41,181 bases of DNA from Flavobacterium sp. Its GTDB lineage: Bacteria > Bacteroidota > Bacteroidia > Flavobacteriales > Flavobacteriaceae. How positions within the stretch are numbered: the stretch's first letter is position 1; the number at the start of each line of letters is the position of its first letter. Position numbers and translations under genes: made by a program. Positions 25,683 through 33,045 of the stretch are shown here, one piece after another. The stretch lies in contig JACMLU010000017.1 of NCBI GenBank assembly GCA_014379405.1, positions 1-41,181 on the forward strand. The letters are read 5' to 3'. The notes under the pieces were generated by a model. The model saw only the letters and a list, made by a program, of their open reading frames with translations. It had not been told where the DNA came from and made no database searches.

Positions 25683-27090
25683 ACTCCTTCGGTTTTGTCA
25701 AGTAATAAACAGGAATTCCAGTCAGCATAATCAAGACACCCCAACCACAAGTCGAGAATTTAGTCAGCAATAAAGATATGGATACTGCCGAAGCAATGAT
25801 GATGTACAAAAATGGTAAGAAAGGATAACCAAAAGCTTTATAAGGTCTTTCGGCATCCGGCATTTTCTTGCGAAGAATAAAAATTCCATAGATGGTCAAA
25901 ATATAAAATATCAATACTATGATAACCACATAATCCAGCAAATCACCATATTTTCCTGTCAAACACAAAACCGAAGCCCAAATACATTGCACCCACAAAG
26001 CCCAAGCTGGAACGCTGGCATCGTTTAATTCGGCTGCTTTTTTAAGAAACAAACCATCTTTTGCCATAGTGTAATATACTCTGGCACCAGCCATAATCAA
26101 ACCATTATTACAGGCAAAAGTCGAAATCATAATCATTACGGCAATAATAATCGTCCCCATATCGCCAAAAGTATGTTGCGAAGCCGCTACTGCAACCCTA
26201 TCCGAAGGAACCGTGGCTATTTCTTGAAGTGGCATCACGGCCAGATACATCAAATTGGCAAGAATGTAAATAATGGTCACGATAAAAGTTCCCAAAAACA
26301 AGCTCAGGCCCACATTTCGTTTTGGATTCTTGATTTCGCCAGCAATAAAAGTCACGCCAACCCAAGCATCGCTTGAGAACAAAGAACCCACCATCGCTGC
26401 CGATACTCCGGCAATCAAAGCCGTTCCGCCAATTGGCATCCAAGAACCATTATCCACATTATAGGAACGAGGACTCCAGGCATCAGCCCAGTTGGCATTC
26501 CAAATTTCTGCTTTGGCAGCCAAAAGGAATCCAAAAACAATCAAGCCAAACAAGGACAAAATCTTGATAACCGTCAAAATGGTTTGCATCGTTTTACTGT
26601 TTTTTACCCCACGACTGTTTACGTAAGTCAGTATAACAATAGTAATAATAGAAACTATTTGGGCTGCATTGAGCTGAAAAGAACCTATTTCATAAAGTAT
26701 ATTTTCATTGCTCAAAGCTGGAATTATATAAGCCGCAAATTTCGAAAAACCCACTCCCACCGCTGCAATCGTACCCGTTTGAATCACGGCAAAGAAGCTC
26801 CAACCGTACAGAAAAGCAATCAACTTATTATAAGACTCCTTGAGATACACATATTGTCCGCCCGCTTTAGGAAACATCGCGCTCAACTCGCCATAACTCA
26901 CGGCGGCAATCATCGTAATCAATCCCGAAATAACCCAAATCAAGGTTAGCCATCCTGCCGAACCCACCTGTCTGGCAATGTCCGAGCTTACTATAAATAT
27001 TCCCGAACCAATCATCGAGCCAACAACGAGCATCGTTCCGTCCAGTAATCCAAGTTCTCTTTTAAAATGTTCTTCGTTGTGGTCTTGCAT
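25681..27090 (-). CDS. APC-family amino-acid permease
   Basis: A 469-aa integral inner-membrane transporter of the amino acid-polyamine-organocation superfamily with about 12 hydrophobic helices. The first helix has the substrate-binding signature MLVVGSMIGSGIFIVSSDIA (residues 20-39), and SSDAWVGVTFIAGEIKNPKR in the middle is typical of the LAT/ y+LAT-like branch. It imports or exchanges amino acids; which ones cannot be told. It faces ald convergently, so alanine is a reasonable guess. Its last codons run into a heptad repeat that supplies the TAG stop. Confidence 0.93.
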   Translation of the reverse strand: MQDHNEEHFKRELGLLDGTMLVVGSMIGSGIFIVSSDIARQVGSAGWLTLIWVISGLITMIAAVSYGELSAMFPKAGGQYVYLKESYNKLIAFLYGWSFFAVIQTGTIAAVGVGFSKFAAYIIPALSNENILYEIGSFQLNAAQIVSIITIVILTYVNSRGVKNSKTMQTILTVIKILSLFGLIVFGFLLAAKAEIWNANWADAWSPRSYNVDNGSWMPIGGTALIAGVSAAMVGSLFSSDAWVGVTFIAGEIKNPKRNVGLSLFLGTFIVTIIYILANLMYLAVMPLQEIATVPSDRVAVAASQHTFGDMGTIIIAVMIMISTFACNNGLIMAGARVYYTMAKDGLFLKKAAELNDASVPAWALWVQCIWASVLCLTGKYGDLLDYVVIIVLIFYILTIYGIFILRKKMPDAERPYKAFGYPFLPFLYIIIASAVSISLLLTKFSTCGWGVLIMLTGIPVYYLTKPKE

Positions 27091-27230
27091 ATTCTTTTAG
27101 ATTTTTGGTTGGCTAAAGATATACTTTTTTTGGAAATAGCCGAATAGTTGGTTTTAAATTAGAAAATTAGTTTAGAAGATTTGTAAGGATTTATTACTAC
27201 TTTAGCAGAAGCAAAAAAGGATAATCTTTG

Positions 27231-27277
27231 TCTGACAAAACCACCAAATAATGGCGGATTGTGATGATTTTGTCAGA
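27231..27277. repeat. Short inverted repeat upstream of the orphan lipoprotein
   Basis: TCTGACAAAA (27231-27240) is matched by TTTTGTCAGA (27268-27277), extending inwards to 13 of 15 pairs. It lies in the otherwise featureless gap 27091-27355 and could be an operator or a leftover of a mobile element. Confidence 0.35.
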
Positions 27278-27355
27278 CCAATCTAAAAGTTAGCTGCAAG
27301 CAACGCAACCTAATCCAGAAATGATCATCTATAGAATAAATAATTTAAAATAGAT

Positions 27356-27907
27356 ATGAAAACAAACAAACTTATGCTCTTGATTTTTCTAGTGATTTTG
27401 ATGTCTTGTGAAAAAAGCGATGATGAGAAATCATCAGTATTGACAACCTTAAAAAGTGAAAATGGATTAACTTATAATGAGAGTTTAACTCAATGGACTG
27501 AGCTCAAAAACATAAATGGTAACTCTTATATATACCAAACAACTTTCGTTTCATGGACAGGAATCGGTAGTACAACTGAACTAAAAATTGAAGAAGGCAT
27601 AGTAACTTCGAGAGTATACCAAGAGTTCAAAACAAATAATACAAGTGGGAAACTAGAAATAATTGATACATATACTGAAACAAAGACTAATTTAGGAAGT
27701 CATAATAAAGGGGCTAATCCATTAACCATTGATGATCTCTATAATTCTTGTGCAAGGGATTATTTATCAGTAGATAAGAAGAATAACACATTGCATTTTG
27801 AGACTGAATTAAAAGGATTGATGACTTTATGCGGATTCGTACCAGATGGATGTGTGGACGACTGTTTTAGAGGTGTAAGGATTAATTCTTTTAAATGGAT
27901 TGACTAA
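27356..27907 (+). CDS. Uncharacterised surface lipoprotein
   Basis: A 183-aa protein I cannot assign to a family. It has a lipoprotein signal (LLIFLVILMSC, lipidated Cys18) directly followed by EKSDDE. An acidic stretch just after the Cys is the flavobacterial surface-export signal (LES), so the mature protein is probably exposed on the outer surface. The body is polar, with a VSWTGIGSTTELKIEEG strand-like region. Four of its five other cysteines cluster near the C-terminus (LCGFVPDGCVDDCF plus one about 33 residues earlier). It is the only plus-strand gene between 25.7 and 41.2 kb and is flanked by inverted repeats on both sides, which suggests recent acquisition. Confidence 0.7.
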   Translation: MKTNKLMLLIFLVILMSCEKSDDEKSSVLTTLKSENGLTYNESLTQWTELKNINGNSYIYQTTFVSWTGIGSTTELKIEEGIVTSRVYQEFKTNNTSGKLEIIDTYTETKTNLGSHNKGANPLTIDDLYNSCARDYLSVDKKNNTLHFETELKGLMTLCGFVPDGCVDDCFRGVRINSFKWID

Positions 27908-27947
27908 GTTTATGCTAGCGCGAAATCAATGTCACTAAGTTGAGTTT

Positions 27948-28025
27948 TTTTGTCATTTCAACCAACAGGAGAAAGCACTTAAGTTGCTCTCGTTATTTGG
28001 TTTCTACTTCGTCGAAATGACAAAG
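27948..28025. repeat. Imperfect palindromic repeat element
   Basis: Ends TTTGTCATTTC (27949-27959) and GAAATGACAAA (28014-28024) pair perfectly. The interior is partly palindromic and centred on ACTTAAGT. I recall very similar sequences (TGTCATTTCGACGAAGGAG-type) as common dispersed repeats in flavobacterial genomes, but could not check. Confidence 0.55.
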
Positions 28026-28075
28026 TTATAGAGTATTTATCCTTAACTTAACATTCAGAACCATTAAGTGTCTCG

Positions 28076-28124
28076 TCCTAAAATAAGTTTACAGATTTAT
28101 ACTTAATCCTAAAATAGATTTACA
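28076..28124. repeat. 18-bp direct repeats, possible insertion-sequence end remnant
   Basis: TCCTAAAATAAGTTTACA (28076-28093) and TCCTAAAATAGATTTACA (28107-28124) differ at two positions and are 31 bases apart, preceded by TGTCTCG. Repeated end motifs of this kind occur at some transposon ends (for example the IS21 family). No transposase is present. Confidence 0.35.
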
Positions 28125-28167
28125 ATTCATTTTCTTTCTAGGTTAAAAGCTCTCGCTAACGGAGGAC

Positions 28168-29904
28168 TTACAACACCCGATTCACCTGAACCAAATTCTT
28201 CTCGTAATAGGATTCTTTGGTAGAAGAAATAATCACACCTCCGTGAGTTGCAGAATGAATAAATTTAATTTCGCCATCCAGAACTTCGACCACCATTCCT
28301 ACGTGATTGATTCGGCCGCTCCCTCTGGTTTTGAAGAAAATTAAATCGCCTTTTTGGGCATTTTCAGCATCAATTTTTGAACCGTAAGAAGCCATTTCTA
28401 TGGACGATCTTGGCAACTTGATATCGTAACTACTAAAAGTATAACACATCAATCCAGAACAATCAAAACCTTCCGTCGTGGTTCCACCAGAGCGATAACG
28501 TGTTCCAATATTTTCGGAAGCTTTCGAAATCAATTGATCCACAAAAGACGAATCATATACTCGGTTTGTACTGCTACTGAAATCTTTGTTTTCCTTTTCC
28601 TCATTGGCTTTTACAACAACAGGTTCAACAGGAACAGTAGTTTCCATCACTTTCGAAGTACTGATTTTGAGAACGGAACCAACCAATAATTTCTTTGCAA
28701 TATTAGGGTTTTGTTTTTCCAATTCAGATACCGTAAGACCATATTGCTTGGCAATTCCGTACTTGGTTTCTTTTGGCAAAACTTCATGGGCCATTTCGGT
28801 TTCCGGCTTCTTGTCTTCAACGATATCTTGTGGTAGGACAGCAACTTCTTTTTTAGTTTTCAATTCTTTTTTCTCCATCGTTTTTTCCACTACCAAACTA
28901 GAATTAACATCTTCTTTTACAGGAACAATAATCTTTTGACCTGCTCGTAAAGATTTATTTTCTAATTCTGGATTAGCTTTTTTTAGTTCCGTAACCGTGA
29001 TTCCATATTGTTTTGCGATGGAATAAAAAGATTCTTTTGGCAAAACTTCTCTGGTGATTCCAGTTTCCGGCTTCTTTTCGTCAACAACGATTTTTGGTAA
29101 AACCGAAATTGGCTTCGCCTGTTCGTTATCACTTGCTTCTTTTTTAGTTTTTCCCTCTTTTTTCTCCGCAACTCTCTCGACAGCAGATATAGCATTAACA
29201 TCTTCCTTTACCGGAACAACAATCTTTTGACCTACTTTTAAACCTTTAGATCCCAATGTTGAATTGGCTTTTTGCAAATCAGCAAGGGTGATTCCGTATT
29301 TTTTGGCGATGGAATATAACGACTCTTTAGGCAAGACTTCATATTCAATTCCTTCTGTCGGAATTGCTGTTTTTTCTTCCACTTTCGGAGCAACCACTAT
29401 TTCATTCTTTGAAACATTCTTTTGGGAAACATTTGCTTTTTTAATTTCAGTTGATTTTTCAACTTGTGGTGTCAAAGCCAAATCTTCTAAAGCAGTTTGC
29501 GGAATATTGATGACTTGCCCAATTTTCAAACCTTCCTTTTCTAAGTCAGGATTGATTTTATATAAATCTTCTATAGAAACATTGAGTTGTTTGGCGATGC
29601 CGTAAAGTGTTTCTTTGGGAAGGACTTCGTGTGTTTTTGGGGTTTGTTTACTTGCAATTTCGGAAGTAGAAGCGGTAGTGTTCTTTTTGGTTTTTGTTGG
29701 AATCAATAAAACCATCTTCGATTTTATTCCATTTGCAGCATCTGGATTCAGTTCATAAATTGCTGTCGGTTTTACATTGTATTTCTGTGCAATTTCGCTA
29801 ATTGTTTCACCTTTAGAAACAGTATGTTGTTTGTATTTTTCCTGTGAAAAAAGACTCATACTACTAAAAAAAACAATCAAAAAAAGGCACTGATAATACT
29901 TCAT
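28168..29904 (-). CDS. Five-LysM NlpC/P60 peptidoglycan endopeptidase
   Basis: A 578-aa exported wall hydrolase. After the signal peptide (MKYYQCLFLIVFFSSMSLFS) come five LysM domains at about residues 26-69, 91-135, 187-231, 284-328 and 371-415. Each has a core such as EVLPKESLYSIAKKYGIT and an ending like GQKIVVP, and they bind peptidoglycan. The C-terminal NlpC/P60 domain (about 450-578) has the catalytic Cys in TEGFDCSGLMCYTF and the His in INHVGMV, with a further His in IHSATHGG. It cleaves stem peptides such as D-Glu-DAP bonds. LysM units 3 to 5 and their linkers (VPVKEDVN, KKPET) are near copies, a sign of recent internal duplication. Monocistronic. Confidence 0.93.
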   Translation of the reverse strand: MKYYQCLFLIVFFSSMSLFSQEKYKQHTVSKGETISEIAQKYNVKPTAIYELNPDAANGIKSKMVLLIPTKTKKNTTASTSEIASKQTPKTHEVLPKETLYGIAKQLNVSIEDLYKINPDLEKEGLKIGQVINIPQTALEDLALTPQVEKSTEIKKANVSQKNVSKNEIVVAPKVEEKTAIPTEGIEYEVLPKESLYSIAKKYGITLADLQKANSTLGSKGLKVGQKIVVPVKEDVNAISAVERVAEKKEGKTKKEASDNEQAKPISVLPKIVVDEKKPETGITREVLPKESFYSIAKQYGITVTELKKANPELENKSLRAGQKIIVPVKEDVNSSLVVEKTMEKKELKTKKEVAVLPQDIVEDKKPETEMAHEVLPKETKYGIAKQYGLTVSELEKQNPNIAKKLLVGSVLKISTSKVMETTVPVEPVVVKANEEKENKDFSSSTNRVYDSSFVDQLISKASENIGTRYRSGGTTTEGFDCSGLMCYTFSSYDIKLPRSSIEMASYGSKIDAENAQKGDLIFFKTRGSGRINHVGMVVEVLDGEIKFIHSATHGGVIISSTKESYYEKNLVQVNRVL

Positions 29905-30118
29905 AAACGTAATTTAAATTTAAACTTTTACCGCACCAACTTTTTTAATTATCAATGCGATAGAAACCGAATATCATTCAAAAATTGAATAATTGTTTTA
30001 CTTTAACGGTAAAACCCACCGAAAAAGTATAACAGGAAAACAAATTTAAACTATTAATATAAAATTCGCAATTTTCAAGCAACTCTTTATAGTCAATTTA
30101 ACAAATTAGCGTAAAAAA

Positions 30119-30143
30119 AATGCCCTATTTTTCACAGGACATT
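30119..30143 (-). terminator. Terminator after the 105-aa gene
   Basis: Arms AATGCCCT (30119-30126) and AGGACATT (30136-30143) pair with one mismatch; on the minus strand eight T's follow. Confidence 0.7.
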
Positions 30144-30167
30144 CTATAGTTGTTTAAAAAATTAGGA

Positions 30168-30485
30168 TTAAGCATGAACACCGTTCCACTTTTCGGCAAG
30201 TTTAGAGAGGTTGGCATGCATCAAATCATCGGGAGTCATGGCAATTCTAAATTCGCAATGACCTTCAAAATTCAAAAACCAAGGTTCAGCAATCGACGGA
30301 ATAGCTGAAGCATCAGGAACTTCAACTACCATAACAGCACCTCGACTACCATCTTGTTCGGAGAAGTAAATACTCTCCGGTTTAATATCATCAATCACCC
30401 TTCCGATGATTTCACCAACAGAACCATTTCTAACCATTGAATTGAAAGGTTCAATTGGAAGAATAACGTTAACTAACATTTTCAT
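30168..30485 (-). CDS. Conserved small protein of unknown function
   Basis: A 105-aa soluble protein without signal peptide. The alternating pattern (MKMLVNVILPIEPFNSMVRNG, then AVMVVEVPDASAIPSIAEPW and HCEFRIAMTPDDL) suggests a small alpha/beta, ferredoxin-like fold of the type in dimeric alpha-beta barrels, but I do not recognise a named family. It is monocistronic with a clear terminator, so it is a real gene. No neighbour suggests a role. The segment AEPWFLNFEG may mark a binding face. Confidence 0.75.
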   Translation of the reverse strand: MKMLVNVILPIEPFNSMVRNGSVGEIIGRVIDDIKPESIYFSEQDGSRGAVMVVEVPDASAIPSIAEPWFLNFEGHCEFRIAMTPDDLMHANLSKLAEKWNGVHA

Positions 30486-30602
30486 AGTAATTGGTTTTAA
30501 AATTAAAGCTGTTAAAGTTACAAAAGAACAAAAGCATTTTTAAAACACAACTCGTTTATTACCAATATTTTAACACACAAATAACCAATTACTTCATAAA
30601 AA

Positions 30603-30628
30603 AAACTCCCGAATTGCTTCGAGAGTTT
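30603..30628 (-). terminator. Terminator of acnA
   Basis: Arms AAACTCCCGAA (30603-30613) and TTCGAGAGTTT (30618-30628) pair with one mismatch around a TTGC loop, with a T-run on the minus strand. Confidence 0.8.
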
Positions 30629-30652
30629 CTATATTAAAATACTTAAAACAAA

Positions 30653-32920
30653 TTATGAATTTGCTTCCGCAGCAATCAAGTTTAAGGCTGAACCGGCAAC
30701 GAACCAACCTATTTGACTTGCGTTATACGTATGGTTTGCCAAGACAACATCTTTCGAACCATCAGCGTGAACGAACTCTAATGTTAATGGTTTTCCTGGA
30801 GCAAAATCAACCAAATCTACGAAGTTAATCGTGTCGTCTTCTAGAATTTTGTCATAATCTGCTTCGTTGGCAAAAGTAAGCCCTAACATTCCTTGTTTTT
30901 TCAAATTAGTTTCGTGAATACGAGCAAAAGATTTTACCAAAACCGCTTTCACACCCAAGAAACGAGGTTCCATTGCGGCGTGTTCACGAGAAGAACCTTC
31001 ACCATAATTGTGATCGCCAACAACAACCGAAGGAATTCCAGCTGCTTTGTAAGCACGTGCTACAGCAGGAACTGTATCGAAATTACCAGTTAATTGGTTT
31101 TTTACTTTATTAGTAGCTTGACCAAAAGCATTTACAGCTCCAATCAACATATTGTTTGAAATATTATCCAAATGACCACGGAAACGCAACCAAGGTCCAG
31201 CCATAGAAATATGATCCGTAGTACATTTTCCGAAAGCTTTGATTAATAATTTAGCTCCCAAAATATTTTTCCCGTCCCAAGCTTCGAATGGTGCCAACAA
31301 TTGCAAACGATCCGAAATTTCACTTACCAAAATCTGAACACCTAAACCATCAGCAGCCGGTGCTTGAAATCCTGCATCTTCCACGGCAAAACCTTTTTTA
31401 GGCAATTCATCACCAAAAGGCGCAGTCAGTTTTACTTCTTCACCATTATCGTTAATCAAAATATCCGTCAAAGGATTGAAATCCAAACGACCTGAAATTG
31501 CCAATGCAGCCACCATTTCTGGTGAAGTCACGAAAGCGTGTGTGTTCGGGTTACCATCGGCACGTTTAGAGAAGTTTCTGTTGAAAGAGTGAACAATTGT
31601 ATTTTTCTCTTGTTTATCTGCCCCGGCTCTATCCCATTGACCAATACAAGGTCCACAAGCATTGGTAAACACTTTGGTTCCCATTTTTTCGAAAGTGGCG
31701 ATAATTCCATCTCTTTCGATAGTATATCGAATTTGCTCCGAACCGGGATTGATACCAAACTCCGCTTTTGGGCTAATTCCCAGTTCAACTGCCTGATTTA
31801 CTATAGACGCGGCACGAGCCATATCTTCGTAAGAAGAGTTGGTACAAGAACCAATTAATCCCCATTCCACTTTTATAGGCCATCCATTTGCAGCAGCTTC
31901 TTCTTTCATTTTAGAAACCGGTGTTCCTCTGTCTGGAGTAAAAGGACCATTGATATGCGGTTCTAATTCCGAAAGGTTGATTTCGATTAGTTGATCAAAA
32001 TACGTTTCTGGATTAGCATAAACTTCTGGATCGGCAGTTAAGTAGGACGCCACTTTATCGGCAGTATCAACCACATCTTGACGACCTGTGGCAGAAAGGT
32101 ATCTTCTCATCGACTCGTCATAACCAAATGTAGAAGTAGTCGCTCCAATTTCGGCTCCCATATTACAAATAGTTCCTTTTCCTGTACAAGACATAGAAGT
32201 TGCTCCTTCGCCAAAATATTCAACAATAGCACCTGTTCCACCTTTCACGGTAAGAATATCGGCTACTTTAAGGATTACGTCTTTTGGCGCAGTCCAACCC
32301 GATAATTTTCCAGTCAACTTTACCCCTATTAATTTTGGAAATTTCAATTCCCAAGACATTCCTGACATTACATCTACCGCATCAGCACCACCAACTCCGA
32401 TAGCTAACATTCCTAATCCACCTGCATTCACCGTATGTGAATCGGTACCAATCATCAAACCTCCAGGAAACGCATAATTTTCCAAAACGATTTGGTGAAT
32501 AATTCCTGAACCCGGTTTCCAGAAACCAATTCCGTACTTATTGGATACCGAAGAAAGAAAGTCAAAAACTTCTTTGGATTGCGTGTTTGCTGCAGCTAAA
32601 TCAAATTCAGCTCCATTTTTAGCTAAAATCAAGTGATCACAGTGAACCGTTGTAGGAACAGCAACTGTTTTCTTTCCAGCGTGCATAAATTGCAATAAAG
32701 CCATTTGAGCCGTTGCATCTTGACAAGCCACTCTATCCGGAGCAAAATCTACATAATCCACCCCTCTTTTAAAAATTTGAGAAGGTGTTTTTTCCCAAAG
32801 ATGAGTGTACAAAATTTTCTCTGTCAATGTTAGTGGACGACCGACAAGTTCACGTGCTTTGTCCACACGAGAAGTCATATTTGCGTACACTTCTTTAATC
32901 ATTTCGATATCAAATGCCAT
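30653..32920 (-). CDS. Aconitate hydratase, mitochondrial/AcnA-like
   Basis: Aconitase converts citrate to isocitrate in the TCA cycle through a [4Fe-4S] cluster. The 755-aa protein has cluster ligands in [11 protein letters not shown] and [13 protein letters not shown], and the C-terminal swivel domain with [14 protein letters not shown]. Length and sequence match the mitochondrial type. I chose ATG 32920 ([15 protein letters not shown]); a longer frame reaches 33004 but overlaps the acnB terminator. It lies directly downstream of acnB but is separated from it by a strong terminator. No good promoter of its own was found. Confidence 0.95.
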   Translation of the reverse strand: MAFDIEMIKEVYANMTSRVDKARELVGRPLTLTEKILYTHLWEKTPSQIFKRGVDYVDFAPDRVACQDATAQMALLQFMHAGKKTVAVPTTVHCDHLILAKNGAEFDLAAANTQSKEVFDFLSSVSNKYGIGFWKPGSGIIHQIVLENYAFPGGLMIGTDSHTVNAGGLGMLAIGVGGADAVDVMSGMSWELKFPKLIGVKLTGKLSGWTAPKDVILKVADILTVKGGTGAIVEYFGEGATSMSCTGKGTICNMGAEIGATTSTFGYDESMRRYLSATGRQDVVDTADKVASYLTADPEVYANPETYFDQLIEINLSELEPHINGPFTPDRGTPVSKMKEEAAANGWPIKVEWGLIGSCTNSSYEDMARAASIVNQAVELGISPKAEFGINPGSEQIRYTIERDGIIATFEKMGTKVFTNACGPCIGQWDRAGADKQEKNTIVHSFNRNFSKRADGNPNTHAFVTSPEMVAALAISGRLDFNPLTDILINDNGEEVKLTAPFGDELPKKGFAVEDAGFQAPAADGLGVQILVSEISDRLQLLAPFEAWDGKNILGAKLLIKAFGKCTTDHISMAGPWLRFRGHLDNISNNMLIGAVNAFGQATNKVKNQLTGNFDTVPAVARAYKAAGIPSVVVGDHNYGEGSSREHAAMEPRFLGVKAVLVKSFARIHETNLKKQGMLGLTFANEADYDKILEDDTINFVDLVDFAPGKPLTLEFVHADGSKDVVLANHTYNASQIGWFVAGSALNLIAAEANS

Positions 32921-32989
32921 AAGATTTATATTATTTGGATTTGTAATACATTTTTGAACATCACAAGTTACAAAAAAATTGAGTACAAA

Positions 32990-33019
32990 AAAAGCCTGAG
33001 TCATTAGACTCAGGCTTTT
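32990..33019 (-). terminator. Strong terminator between acnB and acnA
   Basis: Arms of 13 bp (32990-33002 and 33007-33019, core GCCTGAGTC / GACTCAGGC) pair perfectly around an ATTA loop and are followed by a T-run on the minus strand. Confidence 0.9.
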
Positions 33020-33045
33020 AAACTTTAATTAACTAATTATGTGAA

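Noticed and set aside
32921..33004. 28-residue N-terminal extension of acnA
   Set aside because: It would overlap the acnB terminator, and [12 protein letters not shown] is the normal aconitase start.
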